DNA of 64,000 nt from Nitrincola salilacus (GTDB lineage Bacteria; Pseudomonadota; Gammaproteobacteria; Pseudomonadales; Balneatricaceae), in contig NZ_CP176580.1 of assembly GCF_046271865.1 (NCBI RefSeq), forward strand, positions 2,232,001 through 2,296,000. Reading direction: 5' to 3'. Both the position numbers and the translations under genes were made by a program. Under the pieces are notes generated by a model. It made no database searches, was not told where the DNA came from, and worked only from the letters and a program-made list of their open reading frames with translations. Position 1 is the first letter of the stretch. Each line of letters begins with the position of its first letter. Shown in pieces: positions 51,002 to 59,903 of the stretch.

Positions 51002-52065
51002 GCGGCGGGCTCCAGGCTCCAGCCTTGCTGAAGTGTCACATGAACCTGTACACCGGGTGACAGGCTCGTTGAGTGATAGCAGGTGAGTTCATCACCGCCT
51101 TGAAGCGCTACTTTAACCTCATGCCGCTCTCCACGGAAACAGCAATCGATCACTTGGGCGGGCAGACCCTGTGGCATTGTTTCTGCCTGAGCGGCCAGTT
51201 GAATATGTTCAGGGCGGATCAGAACAGGCGTGTATAGTGCTGATGAGTTCTCCGGTCGTGTAGAACGACGCCGTGCAAGAGCCATCAGATCAGAAGCCTG
51301 CAAAGGCTGGCCGGGTGCGATATCCGGCAGTTGAAGTATGCTGCCTTGGCCGATAAATCCGGCAATCCACTCGGTTCTCGGTGTCTGATACAGTTCTTCC
51401 GGTCTGGCCCACTGCACCAACTGTCCCTGATGCATCACGGCAATATGATCGGCCAGCGACATCGCCTCGCTTTGATCATGGGTGACATAGATCATGGTGG
51501 CGCCGGTACGGCGGTGAAACTCACGGAAGCTATCTTCCATCGAGGCACGCAGATGTCGGTCCAGGTTGGCCAGTGGTTCATCGAGCAGTACCACCGAGGG
51601 ATCAGTGACCAGAGAGCGGGCGAGTGCAACACGCTGGCGCTGGCCGCCACTGAGATCCTGAGGCATGCGATCCGCAAGCGCTTCCATCTTCACTGTTTCG
51701 AGTGCTTCAAGCACACGACGTTTGTACTCAGCACCTTTGATATGACGGTGTTTCAGCGGGTAGCCGACATTCTCTGCCACACTCATATGAGGCCAGAGGG
51801 CATAGGACTGAAACACCATCCCCATGTTGCGCTCTTCAGTCGGCACCTGCCAGCCGTCGCGTGCCAGACACCTGTCGTTGAGCAGGATCTGCCCGCTGCT
51901 GACCTGCTCAAAACCAGCCAGCATTCTCAGTGTGGTGGTCTTGCCGCAACCGCTTGGGCCGAGCAGGGCAACGAAAGCCCCCTGTGGAATGCTCAAACTC
52001 AGTTCATGCACGGCAACCGATTGGCCGAAACGCTTACTGATATTATCCAGTATCAGTTCTGCCAT
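50998..52065 (-). CDS. ABC importer ATPase (FbpC/PotA/PhnT type)
   Basis: A 355-residue ATPase: Walker A GPSGCGKTTTLRML, Q-loop VFQSYALWPHM, signature DLSGGQRQRVALARSLVTDP, Walker B VVLLDEPLANLD, and a C-terminal TOBE region. It belongs to the iron/polyamine/2-aminoethylphosphonate ATPase group. It overlaps the permease gene by 13 bp and the MBL gene by 4 bp, in a tightly packed operon. Confidence 0.9.
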   Translation of the reverse strand: MAELILDNISKRFGQSVAVHELSLSIPQGAFVALLGPSGCGKTTTLRMLAGFEQVSSGQILLNDRCLARDGWQVPTEERNMGMVFQSYALWPHMSVAENVGYPLKHRHIKGAEYKRRVLEALETVKMEALADRMPQDLSGGQRQRVALARSLVTDPSVVLLDEPLANLDRHLRASMEDSFREFHRRTGATMIYVTHDQSEAMSLADHIAVMHQGQLVQWARPEELYQTPRTEWIAGFIGQGSILQLPDIAPGQPLQASDLMALARRRSTRPENSSALYTPVLIRPEHIQLAAQAETMPQGLPAQVIDCCFRGERHEVKVALQGGDELTCYHSTSLSPGVQVHVTLQQGWSLEPAA

Positions 52066-53753
52066 GGTATGACTCCTTTAGGTAGTCGAGAGGCCATCAG
52101 GCTCAATAGCAACATGATCGTTGCAACCATAATCACGACCAGCACGGCGATGGCGGAGGCCAGAATACTGTCGCCGCTTTCATCCAGATTGAAGATCAGC
52201 ACGCCCAGAGTCTCCTTTCCAGCGCTCCAGAGTAGGGCAGAGACAGTCAGCTCATTGACCGCAGTGAGAAAAACCAGCAGGCCCCCGGCAAATACGGCGG
52301 GTGCAATCAGTGGCAGCAGAATATCGACCAGGCGACGGATGCTGCCTGCCCCGGCAATACGTGCCGCTTCCTCAAGGCTTCTGTCCAGTTCGCTGAAGCT
52401 GGCATTGATCGGCTTCAGACTGACACTGATGAATCGGGCAAGATAGGCGATAAAGATGATGCCAAGCGATCCATACAGTGTGATATTCAGCAGTGGCAAG
52501 GGTTTTGCGAACAGCAGAATACAGGCGATGGCAAGCACGACACCTGGCAGCGCGTAGGGGATCTCTATCATACTGATCAGGCTGCTGCGTGCGCGGTCCG
52601 ACATTCCCTGCATCAGATAGGCAAGCAGGGTAGACAGCAACATCAGTAGCAGTGCTGCGCCACCGGCCAGCAGCAGGCTGTTACTGAAAGCGCGAAGAGT
52701 CACGCTCTGGCGTCCGATCATCTCGTAATAGGCGCTCAGTGTCATCGTGTCCAGTGTCAGTCGCACGCCCAGCGCCGGTACCAGCGAGCTGGTTATCAGC
52801 GCGGCCAGCGGGGCGATCAGGATGATGCCGAGCAGAATAAACAGCAGGCCCTGAAGCGGCAGTCGCCAGCGACCGAGTGCGAAATCCTGCGCTTTTCCGG
52901 CATGGCCCAGCAGTCTGAAGTGACTTTTCTTCAACATCTGCTGTTGCAGCATGACACCGATCAGGGCGAGAAGGCCGATCAACACCGACAGGGACGCAAT
53001 CTCCGGCAACACGCCAGTACCAAAGCTGGACATGCGCTGATAGATCAGCGTCGGCAATACATAATAGGATGCCGGAATACCCAGCATCGCAGGGATACCG
53101 AAATTGCCCAATGCCGATACGAAAGCAATTGATGCCCCGGCAACCATGCCGTTACGAGTCAGAGGCAGAATCATATCCAGCCAGACATGACGCTGGCGAG
53201 CGCCGCTGATCCGGGCGGCTTCGATCAGATCACGCGGCAGATTGATCAGACTGGTGCGCAGTGCCAGAAACACCAGTGGAGCGTGCTGAATACCGAGTAG
53301 CAGCGCGATCCCCTCGGCAGAATAGAGCGGCTGTGGCGACCCCAAGGGCGGAGCGATCCCCAGCGTGTTGAGCAGTGGGCTACCGGGGCCGGTCATCTGT
53401 AACCAGCTCAGAGCAGTCACCTGCGGTGGAATCATCATAGGCAGCATGAAGCTGAAAACCAGCAGGGTTTTCCAGCGGATATCAGTCAGTGTCACGGTAA
53501 ATGCAAACAGGCTGCCCAGTATCACCGCGATCAGTGTGCCGACTCCTGCGGTATATAGGCTGTGCCAGAACGCTCGCCAGGTGGCAGGCTGTTGCAACAC
53601 GCGCATCATGGGCGAGTCGGCACCGAGTTGCCATCCCTGCAGCGCTTCAAGCAGCAGACGCAGGGTTGGCAGCAGTGTCAGTAGGCTGATCAGTAAGAGG
53701 ATCGATAACAGCAGCCAGCGGGGCTGGCTGCCGGAGTCAAGCGTTGTGAGCAT
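52053..53753 (-). CDS. Fused two-domain ABC permease (FbpB/PhnU2/AepW type)
   Basis: A 566-residue permease with about twelve spans and two EAA loops: LPRDLIEAARISGARQRHVWLDMILPLTRNG in the first half and LDRSLEEAARIAGAGSIRRLVDILLPLIAP in the second. Fused permeases of this size occur in ferric iron, hexose-phosphate (AfuB) and 2-aminoethylphosphonate importers. The accompanying phosphatases and the Pho box favour a phosphorus compound over iron. Confidence 0.9.
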   Translation of the reverse strand: MLTTLDSGSQPRWLLLSILLLISLLTLLPTLRLLLEALQGWQLGADSPMMRVLQQPATWRAFWHSLYTAGVGTLIAVILGSLFAFTVTLTDIRWKTLLVFSFMLPMMIPPQVTALSWLQMTGPGSPLLNTLGIAPPLGSPQPLYSAEGIALLLGIQHAPLVFLALRTSLINLPRDLIEAARISGARQRHVWLDMILPLTRNGMVAGASIAFVSALGNFGIPAMLGIPASYYVLPTLIYQRMSSFGTGVLPEIASLSVLIGLLALIGVMLQQQMLKKSHFRLLGHAGKAQDFALGRWRLPLQGLLFILLGIILIAPLAALITSSLVPALGVRLTLDTMTLSAYYEMIGRQSVTLRAFSNSLLLAGGAALLLMLLSTLLAYLMQGMSDRARSSLISMIEIPYALPGVVLAIACILLFAKPLPLLNITLYGSLGIIFIAYLARFISVSLKPINASFSELDRSLEEAARIAGAGSIRRLVDILLPLIAPAVFAGGLLVFLTAVNELTVSALLWSAGKETLGVLIFNLDESGDSILASAIAVLVVIMVATIMLLLSLMASRLPKGVIPWQN

Positions 53754-53759
53754 CAGTGA

Positions 53760-54740
53760 TCAACCGCTGAAGATATCGCTGAAGCGCTGCTTGTTGGATT
53801 CCGCATTATCCAGTGCTTTGCCGGCATCCAGAGGAATCATCTTGATTTCGCTGCGTGCAGGGAAGCCTTCGGGTGGGTCGATATCGGCACGGGCAGGCAG
53901 GTAGCCTTGCTCACGTACAAGCTTCTGGCCAGTCGCTGAAAGCAAGAAGTCGACAAACTTCTGTGCCGCTTCCATATTGTCAGCCTGTTTCAGGATGGCA
54001 ACTGGCTCAGTAACGGCAGTGACCCCTTCTTCAGGAAACACAAACTGAATCGGTGAGCCCTTGGCAGCTTCACGAATCGCCATGAAATCAACAATCACGC
54101 CATAGGGCTTGGTGCCGGATGTGATCGCGGTAAGCACACCACCATTGCCGCCATGAGCGGTAGCGCCGTTGTTTTGCAACTGCTGATAATAGTCCCAACC
54201 CATCTCGGCCTGATCGGTCAGTGCAGCCAGATGGATCAATGCTGCACCGGAGTAAAGCGGACTGGGCATCACCACCTGATTGCGATAGTCAGATGTGGTG
54301 AGGCTCTTCCAGCTGTCTGGCTTCAGTGGTGCCTGGGTGTGATAAGCGATGCCGGTGGTGATCATCTTGGTGCCATAGTAGTAACCCTCCTGATGATACA
54401 GCTCGGAATCGTACTGGGAGCGCTCCGGGCTCAGGTAGGGGTGCAGCAGGCCTTCACGATTGAGCGATTCCATAGTGACACTATCGGCAATCAGCAGCAC
54501 ATCCGGTTTCGATACGCCGGCACTCATCTCGGCTCTCAGGCGAGTCATCAACTGTGTGGTTCCATCACGTACCCATTCAACCTTGATCTCGGGATGGGCG
54601 GCGGTGAAAGCGTCGACAGTCATCTGAGCATCGGTGTTCGGCTGGCTGGTGTACAGAATCAGGGATTCCTGAGCGAAGGCCATTACAGGCATGGCCAGTG
54701 CGGTCGTCAGTATCCAGCGGTGCAGGGTCGGGCAGGGCAT
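53760..54740 (-). CDS. Periplasmic binding protein (FbpA/AfuA/AEP-binding type)
   Basis: A 326-residue protein with signal peptide MPCPTLHRWILTTALAMPVM (cleavage near AFA-QE) and the SBP_bac_6/FbpA-like fold (LILYTSQPNTDAQMTVDAFTAAHPEIKVEWVRDGTTQLMTRLRAEM). The ATG at 54740 has GGAG eight bases upstream; a longer frame to 54797 would put non-signal residues before the hydrophobic stretch. The two tyrosines that hold iron in true FbpA are not apparent. A Pho-box match lies 51-68 bases upstream. Confidence 0.87.
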   Translation of the reverse strand: MPCPTLHRWILTTALAMPVMAFAQESLILYTSQPNTDAQMTVDAFTAAHPEIKVEWVRDGTTQLMTRLRAEMSAGVSKPDVLLIADSVTMESLNREGLLHPYLSPERSQYDSELYHQEGYYYGTKMITTGIAYHTQAPLKPDSWKSLTTSDYRNQVVMPSPLYSGAALIHLAALTDQAEMGWDYYQQLQNNGATAHGGNGGVLTAITSGTKPYGVIVDFMAIREAAKGSPIQFVFPEEGVTAVTEPVAILKQADNMEAAQKFVDFLLSATGQKLVREQGYLPARADIDPPEGFPARSEIKMIPLDAGKALDNAESNKQRFSDIFSG

Positions 54741-54781
54741 AGCGGCATCTCCGGTTGGTTGGATCAGAGATGTCAGCGTAC

Positions 54782-54796
54782 TGTCATCGAATGACA
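54782..54796. promoter_or_regulatory. Palindrome TGTCAT-CGA-ATGACA, candidate DeoR operator
   Basis: Perfect 6-bp arms with a 3-base spacer, between the divergent binding-protein and DeoR-regulator genes. It overlaps the Pho box by six bases, so a regulator bound here could interfere with PhoB. DeoR binding is inferred. Confidence 0.5.
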
Positions 54797-54808
54797 ATAA
54801 AGTGACAT
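54791..54808 (-). promoter_or_regulatory. Pho box of the phospho-compound uptake operon
   Basis: Minus strand ATGTCACTTTATTGTCAT: two 7-base units (ATGTCAC, TTGTCAT) separated by TTTA, the 7+4+7 layout of PhoB sites. TACGCT, a weak -10 candidate, lies about 10 bases downstream. This indicates expression under phosphate limitation. Confidence 0.65.
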
Positions 54809-54876
54809 TAACCTTTCGAATCAGCTGCCGGATCTTTCGCGTTGATCGGTTTTGTTTTCGTTTTCAGGAGAGGTAT

Positions 54877-55632
54877 ATGAGTGCCAGTGAACGTCGCCAA
54901 CAGATTGTCGTTCTGATCAATCAGTCCGGCAGGCAGAGTCTGGAACAGTTGGCCGAGAGATTTAATGTGTCTGTCCAGACTATCCGCACCGATATACGCG
55001 TGCTGGCAGATCGAGGATTACTGATGCGTCGGCATGGTGTCGCGGCTCCCTTTCCCGGTCGGGAAAATGTCGATTTTGATCAGCGCCAGATTGTGAATCG
55101 CTCGGGTAAACGGGTGATCGCCGAGCAGTGTCTGGAGCTTATCAGTGACTATCAGAGTTTGTTTCTGGGTACTGGTACAACGGTGGAGCACCTTGCTGAT
55201 CTGCTTAATCTGCGTAAAGGAATACGGGTGATGACCAACAATATCCATGCCGCTACGCGCCTGTGCCACCATCCTGATTGTGAGTTGATCATTGCCGGTG
55301 GACTGGTACGCAAGCGTGATCAGGATGTTGTGGGTGGCGATGCACTGCAGTTTTTCTCCCGCTTTCGTGTGGATATCGGCATCGTGTCTGTTGGTGGTAT
55401 GAGCCGTCATGGACAGTTGTATGATTTTAATACCGATGAGGTGATGGCGCGTGAGGCGTTACTGCTTAATGCGCGGCAAAAGGTGCTGCTGCTCGACAGC
55501 GCCAAATTTGATACCGAGGCCTGCTGCAGTGCCGGACATCTGACCGATTACGATATTGTGGTGATGGATCAGCCTCCTGGCGCGTCACTGCGCAGTGAAC
55601 TGTCTGCTGCAGGTGTGCGACTGATCTGCTGA
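54877..55632 (+). CDS. DeoR/GlpR-family transcriptional regulator
   Basis: A 251-residue protein: N-terminal helix-turn-helix (RRQQIVVLINQSGRQSLEQLAERFNVSVQTIRTDIRVLADRGLLMRRHG) and a C-terminal DeoR sensor domain (LFLGTGTTVEHLADLL, IVSVGGMSRHGQLYDFNTDEV). Sensors of this family mostly bind phosphorylated sugars or glycerol phosphate. The ATG at 54877 has AGGAGAGG upstream; the frame stays open far upstream without homology. It diverges from the uptake operon and probably controls it. Confidence 0.9.
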   Translation: MSASERRQQIVVLINQSGRQSLEQLAERFNVSVQTIRTDIRVLADRGLLMRRHGVAAPFPGRENVDFDQRQIVNRSGKRVIAEQCLELISDYQSLFLGTGTTVEHLADLLNLRKGIRVMTNNIHAATRLCHHPDCELIIAGGLVRKRDQDVVGGDALQFFSRFRVDIGIVSVGGMSRHGQLYDFNTDEVMAREALLLNARQKVLLLDSAKFDTEACCSAGHLTDYDIVVMDQPPGASLRSELSAAGVRLIC

Positions 55633-55818
55633 GCGGCTTTCGGAAGCTGAATGTTGAATGAGAGCATCAGGCAGGTCTGAAGAATTACTACCAAGGTACT
55701 GTTTTTCTGCTGCCAATGCGGCATGTCGGATCAAGCCTCTCCCTGCCTATTATGGAGGCATGAAGTCATTCACTTCTCCATTGAATATTGCACGTCATAA
55801 AAAAAAGAGGCAAACATC

Positions 55819-57339
55819 ATGATATACGCACAACCAGGACATCAGGGCTCCAAGACTACCGTTAATGAGCGCTATGGCAACTTTATTGGCGGTGAGTGGG
55901 TTGCGCCGGTAAAAGGGCAGTATTTCAAGAATATCTCGCCTGTGAATGGCGAAGCCTTCTGCGAGATTCCACGCTCTACCGCTGAGGATATCGAACTGGC
56001 GCTGGATGCTGCACACAAGGCCAAAGCGGCCTGGGGCACCACCTCCGTGACCGCACGCTCCAATATTCTGCTCAAGATTGCTGACCGCCTGGAAGCTAAT
56101 CTGGAGATGCTGGCCGTTGCAGAAACCTGGGACAACGGCAAGGCCGTTCGTGAAACCCTGAATGCCGACGTGCCACTGGCTGTTGATCATTTCCGCTACT
56201 TTGCCGGTACCATCCGTGCGCAGGAAGGTGGCATCAGCGAAATCGATCACAACACGGTTGCCTATCACTTCCATGAACCGCTTGGCGTCGTTGGGCAGAT
56301 CATCCCCTGGAACTTCCCGCTGCTGATGGCTTGCTGGAAACTGGCTCCGGCACTGGCGACTGGTAACTGCATCGTGCTCAAGCCAGCCGAGCAGACGCCC
56401 TGGTCGATCCTTAAGTTTGTTGAACTGATTGCAGATCTGCTGCCACCTGGCGTACTCAACGTAGTAAACGGCTATGGTGCCGAAGCGGGTCAGGCACTGG
56501 CTACCAGCAAGCGTATCGCCAAGATCGCTTTTACCGGCTCTACCCCTGTTGGCGCACATATTCTGAAATGTGCGGCTGAAAACATTATCCCATCTACCGT
56601 CGAGTTGGGTGGCAAGTCACCAAACATCTATTTTGAAGATGTGGTGAGCTTTGAAGACAACTACCTGAGCAAATGTGTTGAGGGTACAGTACTGGCGTTC
56701 TTCAACCAGGGTGAAGTGTGCACCTGCCCGTCACGCCTGCTGATTCAGGAAACCATCTACGATCAGTTCATCAGCATGGTGATCGACCGTACCCGCCAGA
56801 TCAAGCGTGGTAATCCGCTGGATACCGAAGTGATGGTTGGGGCACAGGCGTCGCAGGAGCAGTATGACAAGATCCTCAGCTATCTGGATATCGGCCGCGA
56901 TGAAGGCGCTGAAGTGCTGATCGGTGGTGGTCGTGAAGCGCTGGAAGGTGGCCTGAGCACCGGCTATTACATCCAGCCGACACTGCTGAAAGGCAACAAC
57001 AGCATGCGCGTGTTCCAGGAAGAGATCTTCGGGCCTGTGGTATCTGTGACCACCTTCAAGGATGAGGCTGAAGCGCTGGCGATTGCCAACGATTCTGAGT
57101 TCGGTCTCGGTGCCGGTGTCTGGACACGAGATATGAACCGCGCTTATCGCATGGGTCGTGGTATCGAAGCGGGTCGCGTCTGGACCAACTGCTACCACCA
57201 TTATCCTGCTCATGCTGCTTTCGGCGGTTACAAGAAGTCTGGTGTTGGCCGTGAAAACCACAAGATGATGTTGAACCACTATCAGCAGACCAAGAACATG
57301 CTGGTCAGCTATGATACCAATCCGATGGGGTTCTTCTGA
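55819..57339 (+). CDS. Aldehyde dehydrogenase, acetaldehyde type (ExaC/AldB-like)
   Basis: A 506-residue NAD(P)-dependent dehydrogenase: Glu in TVELGGKSPN, catalytic Cys in FNQGEVCTCPSR, PWNFPLLMACWKLAPALATGN for cofactor binding. The C-terminus NMLVSYDTNPMGFF matches acetaldehyde dehydrogenases ExaC/AldB of about 506 residues. It oxidises acetaldehyde and similar short aldehydes. Codon use is strongly biased to GCT/GTT/CTG-type codons, suggesting high expression. AGAGG precedes the ATG, and a strong hairpin follows the stop. Confidence 0.92.
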   Translation: MIYAQPGHQGSKTTVNERYGNFIGGEWVAPVKGQYFKNISPVNGEAFCEIPRSTAEDIELALDAAHKAKAAWGTTSVTARSNILLKIADRLEANLEMLAVAETWDNGKAVRETLNADVPLAVDHFRYFAGTIRAQEGGISEIDHNTVAYHFHEPLGVVGQIIPWNFPLLMACWKLAPALATGNCIVLKPAEQTPWSILKFVELIADLLPPGVLNVVNGYGAEAGQALATSKRIAKIAFTGSTPVGAHILKCAAENIIPSTVELGGKSPNIYFEDVVSFEDNYLSKCVEGTVLAFFNQGEVCTCPSRLLIQETIYDQFISMVIDRTRQIKRGNPLDTEVMVGAQASQEQYDKILSYLDIGRDEGAEVLIGGGREALEGGLSTGYYIQPTLLKGNNSMRVFQEEIFGPVVSVTTFKDEAEALAIANDSEFGLGAGVWTRDMNRAYRMGRGIEAGRVWTNCYHHYPAHAAFGGYKKSGVGRENHKMMLNHYQQTKNMLVSYDTNPMGFF

Positions 57340-57358
57340 TCGATCGGCTTGTCTTGAA

Positions 57359-57387
57359 AGCAGGTTAAATTAAACACTTAACCTGCT
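57359..57387 (+). terminator. Hairpin after aldehyde dehydrogenase gene
   Basis: AGCAGGTTAA pairs perfectly with TTAACCTGCT over a 9-base loop, 20 bases after the stop. The following sequence is GATTTAAAA, a poor T run, so termination may need the next hairpin. Confidence 0.6.
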
Positions 57388-57392
57388 GATTT

Positions 57393-57426
57393 AAAAGCTC
57401 GTCAGGTTTGCGTCTGACGGGCTTTT
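57393..57426. terminator. Bidirectional terminator between aldehyde dehydrogenase and ygiQ
   Basis: AAAAGCTCGTCAG ... CTGACGGGCTTTT: stem CGTCAG/CTGACG extended by GC pairs, with a T run on either strand. It overlaps the last codons of ygiQ. Confidence 0.75.
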
Positions 57427-59714
57427 CCTGCTTTTGGAGGACGGTTACCGGCAGAGGTCCGCTTATTGGAAGGATTAGCCCCTGCAGCCGCCTTGCCTTT
57501 CCCCGCGGGAGCCTTGTGTGTCCGTGGTGGCAGGCCTGTGTGCTGGGTCAGTATTCGTCCCTTGGCAGTTCTGGCTGCTCCCGGGGTATTCTTTCGGCGC
57601 GCACTGGTATACTGGCTGTCGCTGTCTTCGGACGGAATCAACTGATGCGGAGCATCGCCGATCAGATCCACACGTCCCATATTGGCCAGTGCTTCACGCA
57701 GCAGTGGCCAGTTGTCGGGGTCATGCCAGCGCAGGAACGCTTTGTGCAGGCGGCGCTGCTTCTCACCCTTGACGCTCTCAACCTTCTCAGAGCTTTTCTT
57801 ATAACTCAATTTGCGCAGAGGGTTGCGGCCGGTATGGTACATCGCCGTGGCAGTTGCCATCGGGGAGGGGTAGAAGGCCTGCACCTGATCCGCTTTGAAG
57901 CCGTTTGTCTTCAGCCAGAGTGCCAGGTTCATCATATCTTCATCGGTGGTACCCGGGTGAGCGGCGATGAAGTAGGGGATCAGGTACTGATCCTTGCCAG
58001 CCTCTTTGGAGAAGCGCTCAAACATCTTCTTGAAGGTGTCATAGGCACCGATGCCGGGCTTCATCATCTTATCCAGCGGGCCGCGTTCAGTGTGTTCCGG
58101 CGCAATCTTGAGATAACCGCCAACATGGTGCGTGACCAACTCGCGTACGTACTCGGGGTCCTGAACCGCCAGGTCATAACGCAGACCGGACGCGATCAGA
58201 ATCTTCTTGACCCCTTTCAGGCGGCGCGCATCACGATAAAGCTGCGTCAGGGCTGAGTGATCGGTGTTCAGATTGTTACAGATGCCTGGGTAAACGCAGG
58301 AGGGTTTTCGACACGCGGCCTCGATCTCAGGCGTTTTGCAGGCGATGCGATACATGTTCGCAGTCGGCCCGCCAAGATCAGAGATAACACCGGTAAAACC
58401 GGGTACTTTGTCGCGAATCTCTTCGATCTCGCGCAGAATCGATCCCTCTGAACGGTTCTGAATGATTCTGCCTTCATGCTCGGTGATGGAGCAGAAGGTG
58501 CAGCCGCCAAAGCAGCCGCGCATGATATTGACCGAGAAGCGAATCATCTTGTACGCCGGAATCTCCTCCTTGCCATACACAGGATGAGGAACGCGCGCAT
58601 AGGTGAGGTCAAATACATAATCCATCTCTTCGGTGGTCAGGGGTATCGGTGGCGGATTCAGCCAGACCTCCTGATCCCCATGCAGCTGTACCAGTGCCCG
58701 CGCATTGCCGGGATTGGTCTCCAGATGCAGCACACGGCTGGCATGCGCATACAGCACGGGGTCCTGACTGACCTTCTCGAAAGAGGGGATACGGATCACT
58801 GTTGTGGCGCGATCCAGCTTCGGCTTGGGCAGAATATGCAGCACCTGCTCCTCGTCTGGATCAAACGCGAGTGTGTTGTTGACAGTGTCGTTTTGCTCCA
58901 GTGAGCATTCCGGCAGGTCACGTGTGTTGACGTAGGGATTGATGATCTTGTCGACCTTGCCGGGGCGGTCGATGCGCGTGGAGTCGATCTCCATCCAGCC
59001 TTCAGGCGTGTCTTTGCGCACAAACGCCGTGCCGCGCACATCACGAATCTCTGCGACCGCTTCACCAGCTGCCAGGCGGTGCGCCACTTCGACAATGGCG
59101 CGCTCGGCGTTGCCGTAGAGCAGCAGGTCGGCACGCGAGTCCAGCAGTATGGAGCGACGCACCTTGTCCTGCCAGTAGTCGTAATGAGCGATTCGGCGCA
59201 GTGAGGCTTCGATGCCACCCAGAATCAGCGGCACATCCTTCCAGGCCTCACGACAGCGCTGGCTGTAAACGATACTTGCCCGATCGGGGCGTTTGCCAGC
59301 GATATTGCCTGGTGTGTAGGCATCATCGGAGCGGATCTTTCTGTCAGCCGTGTAACGGTTGATCATCGAATCCATATTGCCTGCCGCAATACCGAAAAAC
59401 AGATTCGGCTTGCCCAGCGCCTTGAAGGCTTCGGCACTGTGCCAGTCTGGCTGCGCGATGATGCCGACACGAAAACCCTGAGCTTCCAGCAGGCGCCCGA
59501 TGATCGCCATGCCAAAGGAGGGGTGATCGACATAGGCATCTCCCGTCACAATGATAATGTCGCAACTGTCCCATCCGAGCTTGTCCATCTCCTTGCGGCT
59601 CATCGGCAGAAAGGGGGCAGGTTTGCTGCGGGTAGCGGGCCTGAACTGGGCGCGGGTATGGATGGGTGTTACGGCTTGCGTCATGGCGGAGGTACTGTCT
59701 GAGGGATTAGTCAA
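57402..59714 (-). CDS. ygiQ: YgiQ-family radical SAM protein
   Basis: A 770-residue protein of the UPF0313/YgiQ group: N-terminal B12-binding-like region (WDSCDIIIVTGDAYVDHPSFGMAIIGRLLEAQGF), central radical SAM core with the cluster cysteines in RGCFGGCTFCSITEHEG, and a basic, low-complexity C-terminal tail (GKGKAAAGANPSNKRTSAGNRPPKAGKARQ). The reaction is unknown. The tail and length match gammaproteobacterial YgiQ. It is convergent with the aldehyde dehydrogenase gene. Confidence 0.94.
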   Translation of the reverse strand: MTNPSDSTSAMTQAVTPIHTRAQFRPATRSKPAPFLPMSRKEMDKLGWDSCDIIIVTGDAYVDHPSFGMAIIGRLLEAQGFRVGIIAQPDWHSAEAFKALGKPNLFFGIAAGNMDSMINRYTADRKIRSDDAYTPGNIAGKRPDRASIVYSQRCREAWKDVPLILGGIEASLRRIAHYDYWQDKVRRSILLDSRADLLLYGNAERAIVEVAHRLAAGEAVAEIRDVRGTAFVRKDTPEGWMEIDSTRIDRPGKVDKIINPYVNTRDLPECSLEQNDTVNNTLAFDPDEEQVLHILPKPKLDRATTVIRIPSFEKVSQDPVLYAHASRVLHLETNPGNARALVQLHGDQEVWLNPPPIPLTTEEMDYVFDLTYARVPHPVYGKEEIPAYKMIRFSVNIMRGCFGGCTFCSITEHEGRIIQNRSEGSILREIEEIRDKVPGFTGVISDLGGPTANMYRIACKTPEIEAACRKPSCVYPGICNNLNTDHSALTQLYRDARRLKGVKKILIASGLRYDLAVQDPEYVRELVTHHVGGYLKIAPEHTERGPLDKMMKPGIGAYDTFKKMFERFSKEAGKDQYLIPYFIAAHPGTTDEDMMNLALWLKTNGFKADQVQAFYPSPMATATAMYHTGRNPLRKLSYKKSSEKVESVKGEKQRRLHKAFLRWHDPDNWPLLREALANMGRVDLIGDAPHQLIPSEDSDSQYTSARRKNTPGAARTAKGRILTQHTGLPPRTHKAPAGKGKAAAGANPSNKRTSAGNRPPKAGKARQTQT

Positions 59715-59903
59715 ACGGTCAAGTATACGCGGAATGCAAAAAAAGGTCTTTGATTACTTGAGTCATTTACAAGGCTAAAGGGCGAAGTTTTTTGCGCTCA
59801 ATCAAGGTGCAATCCTCTGACAGATGCTACTCTTCGTGTCATCATCAAGACAAATATTGGGAGAGCCAGTTGATAACTTGATGCGCAGTGACAGGAGTAG
59901 AAA

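Noticed and set aside
51331..52446. Long plus-strand ORF (371 codons) opposite the ATPase and permease genes
   Set aside because: Antisense to strongly supported ABC genes, with low-complexity composition and no family pattern. The same applies to other long shadows such as 55795-56559, 28140-28874 and 57408-58256.
53760..54740. Ferric iron binding protein FbpA
   Set aside because: Fold class fits, but the phosphatases, DeoR regulator and Pho box point elsewhere and the paired iron tyrosines are not evident by eye.
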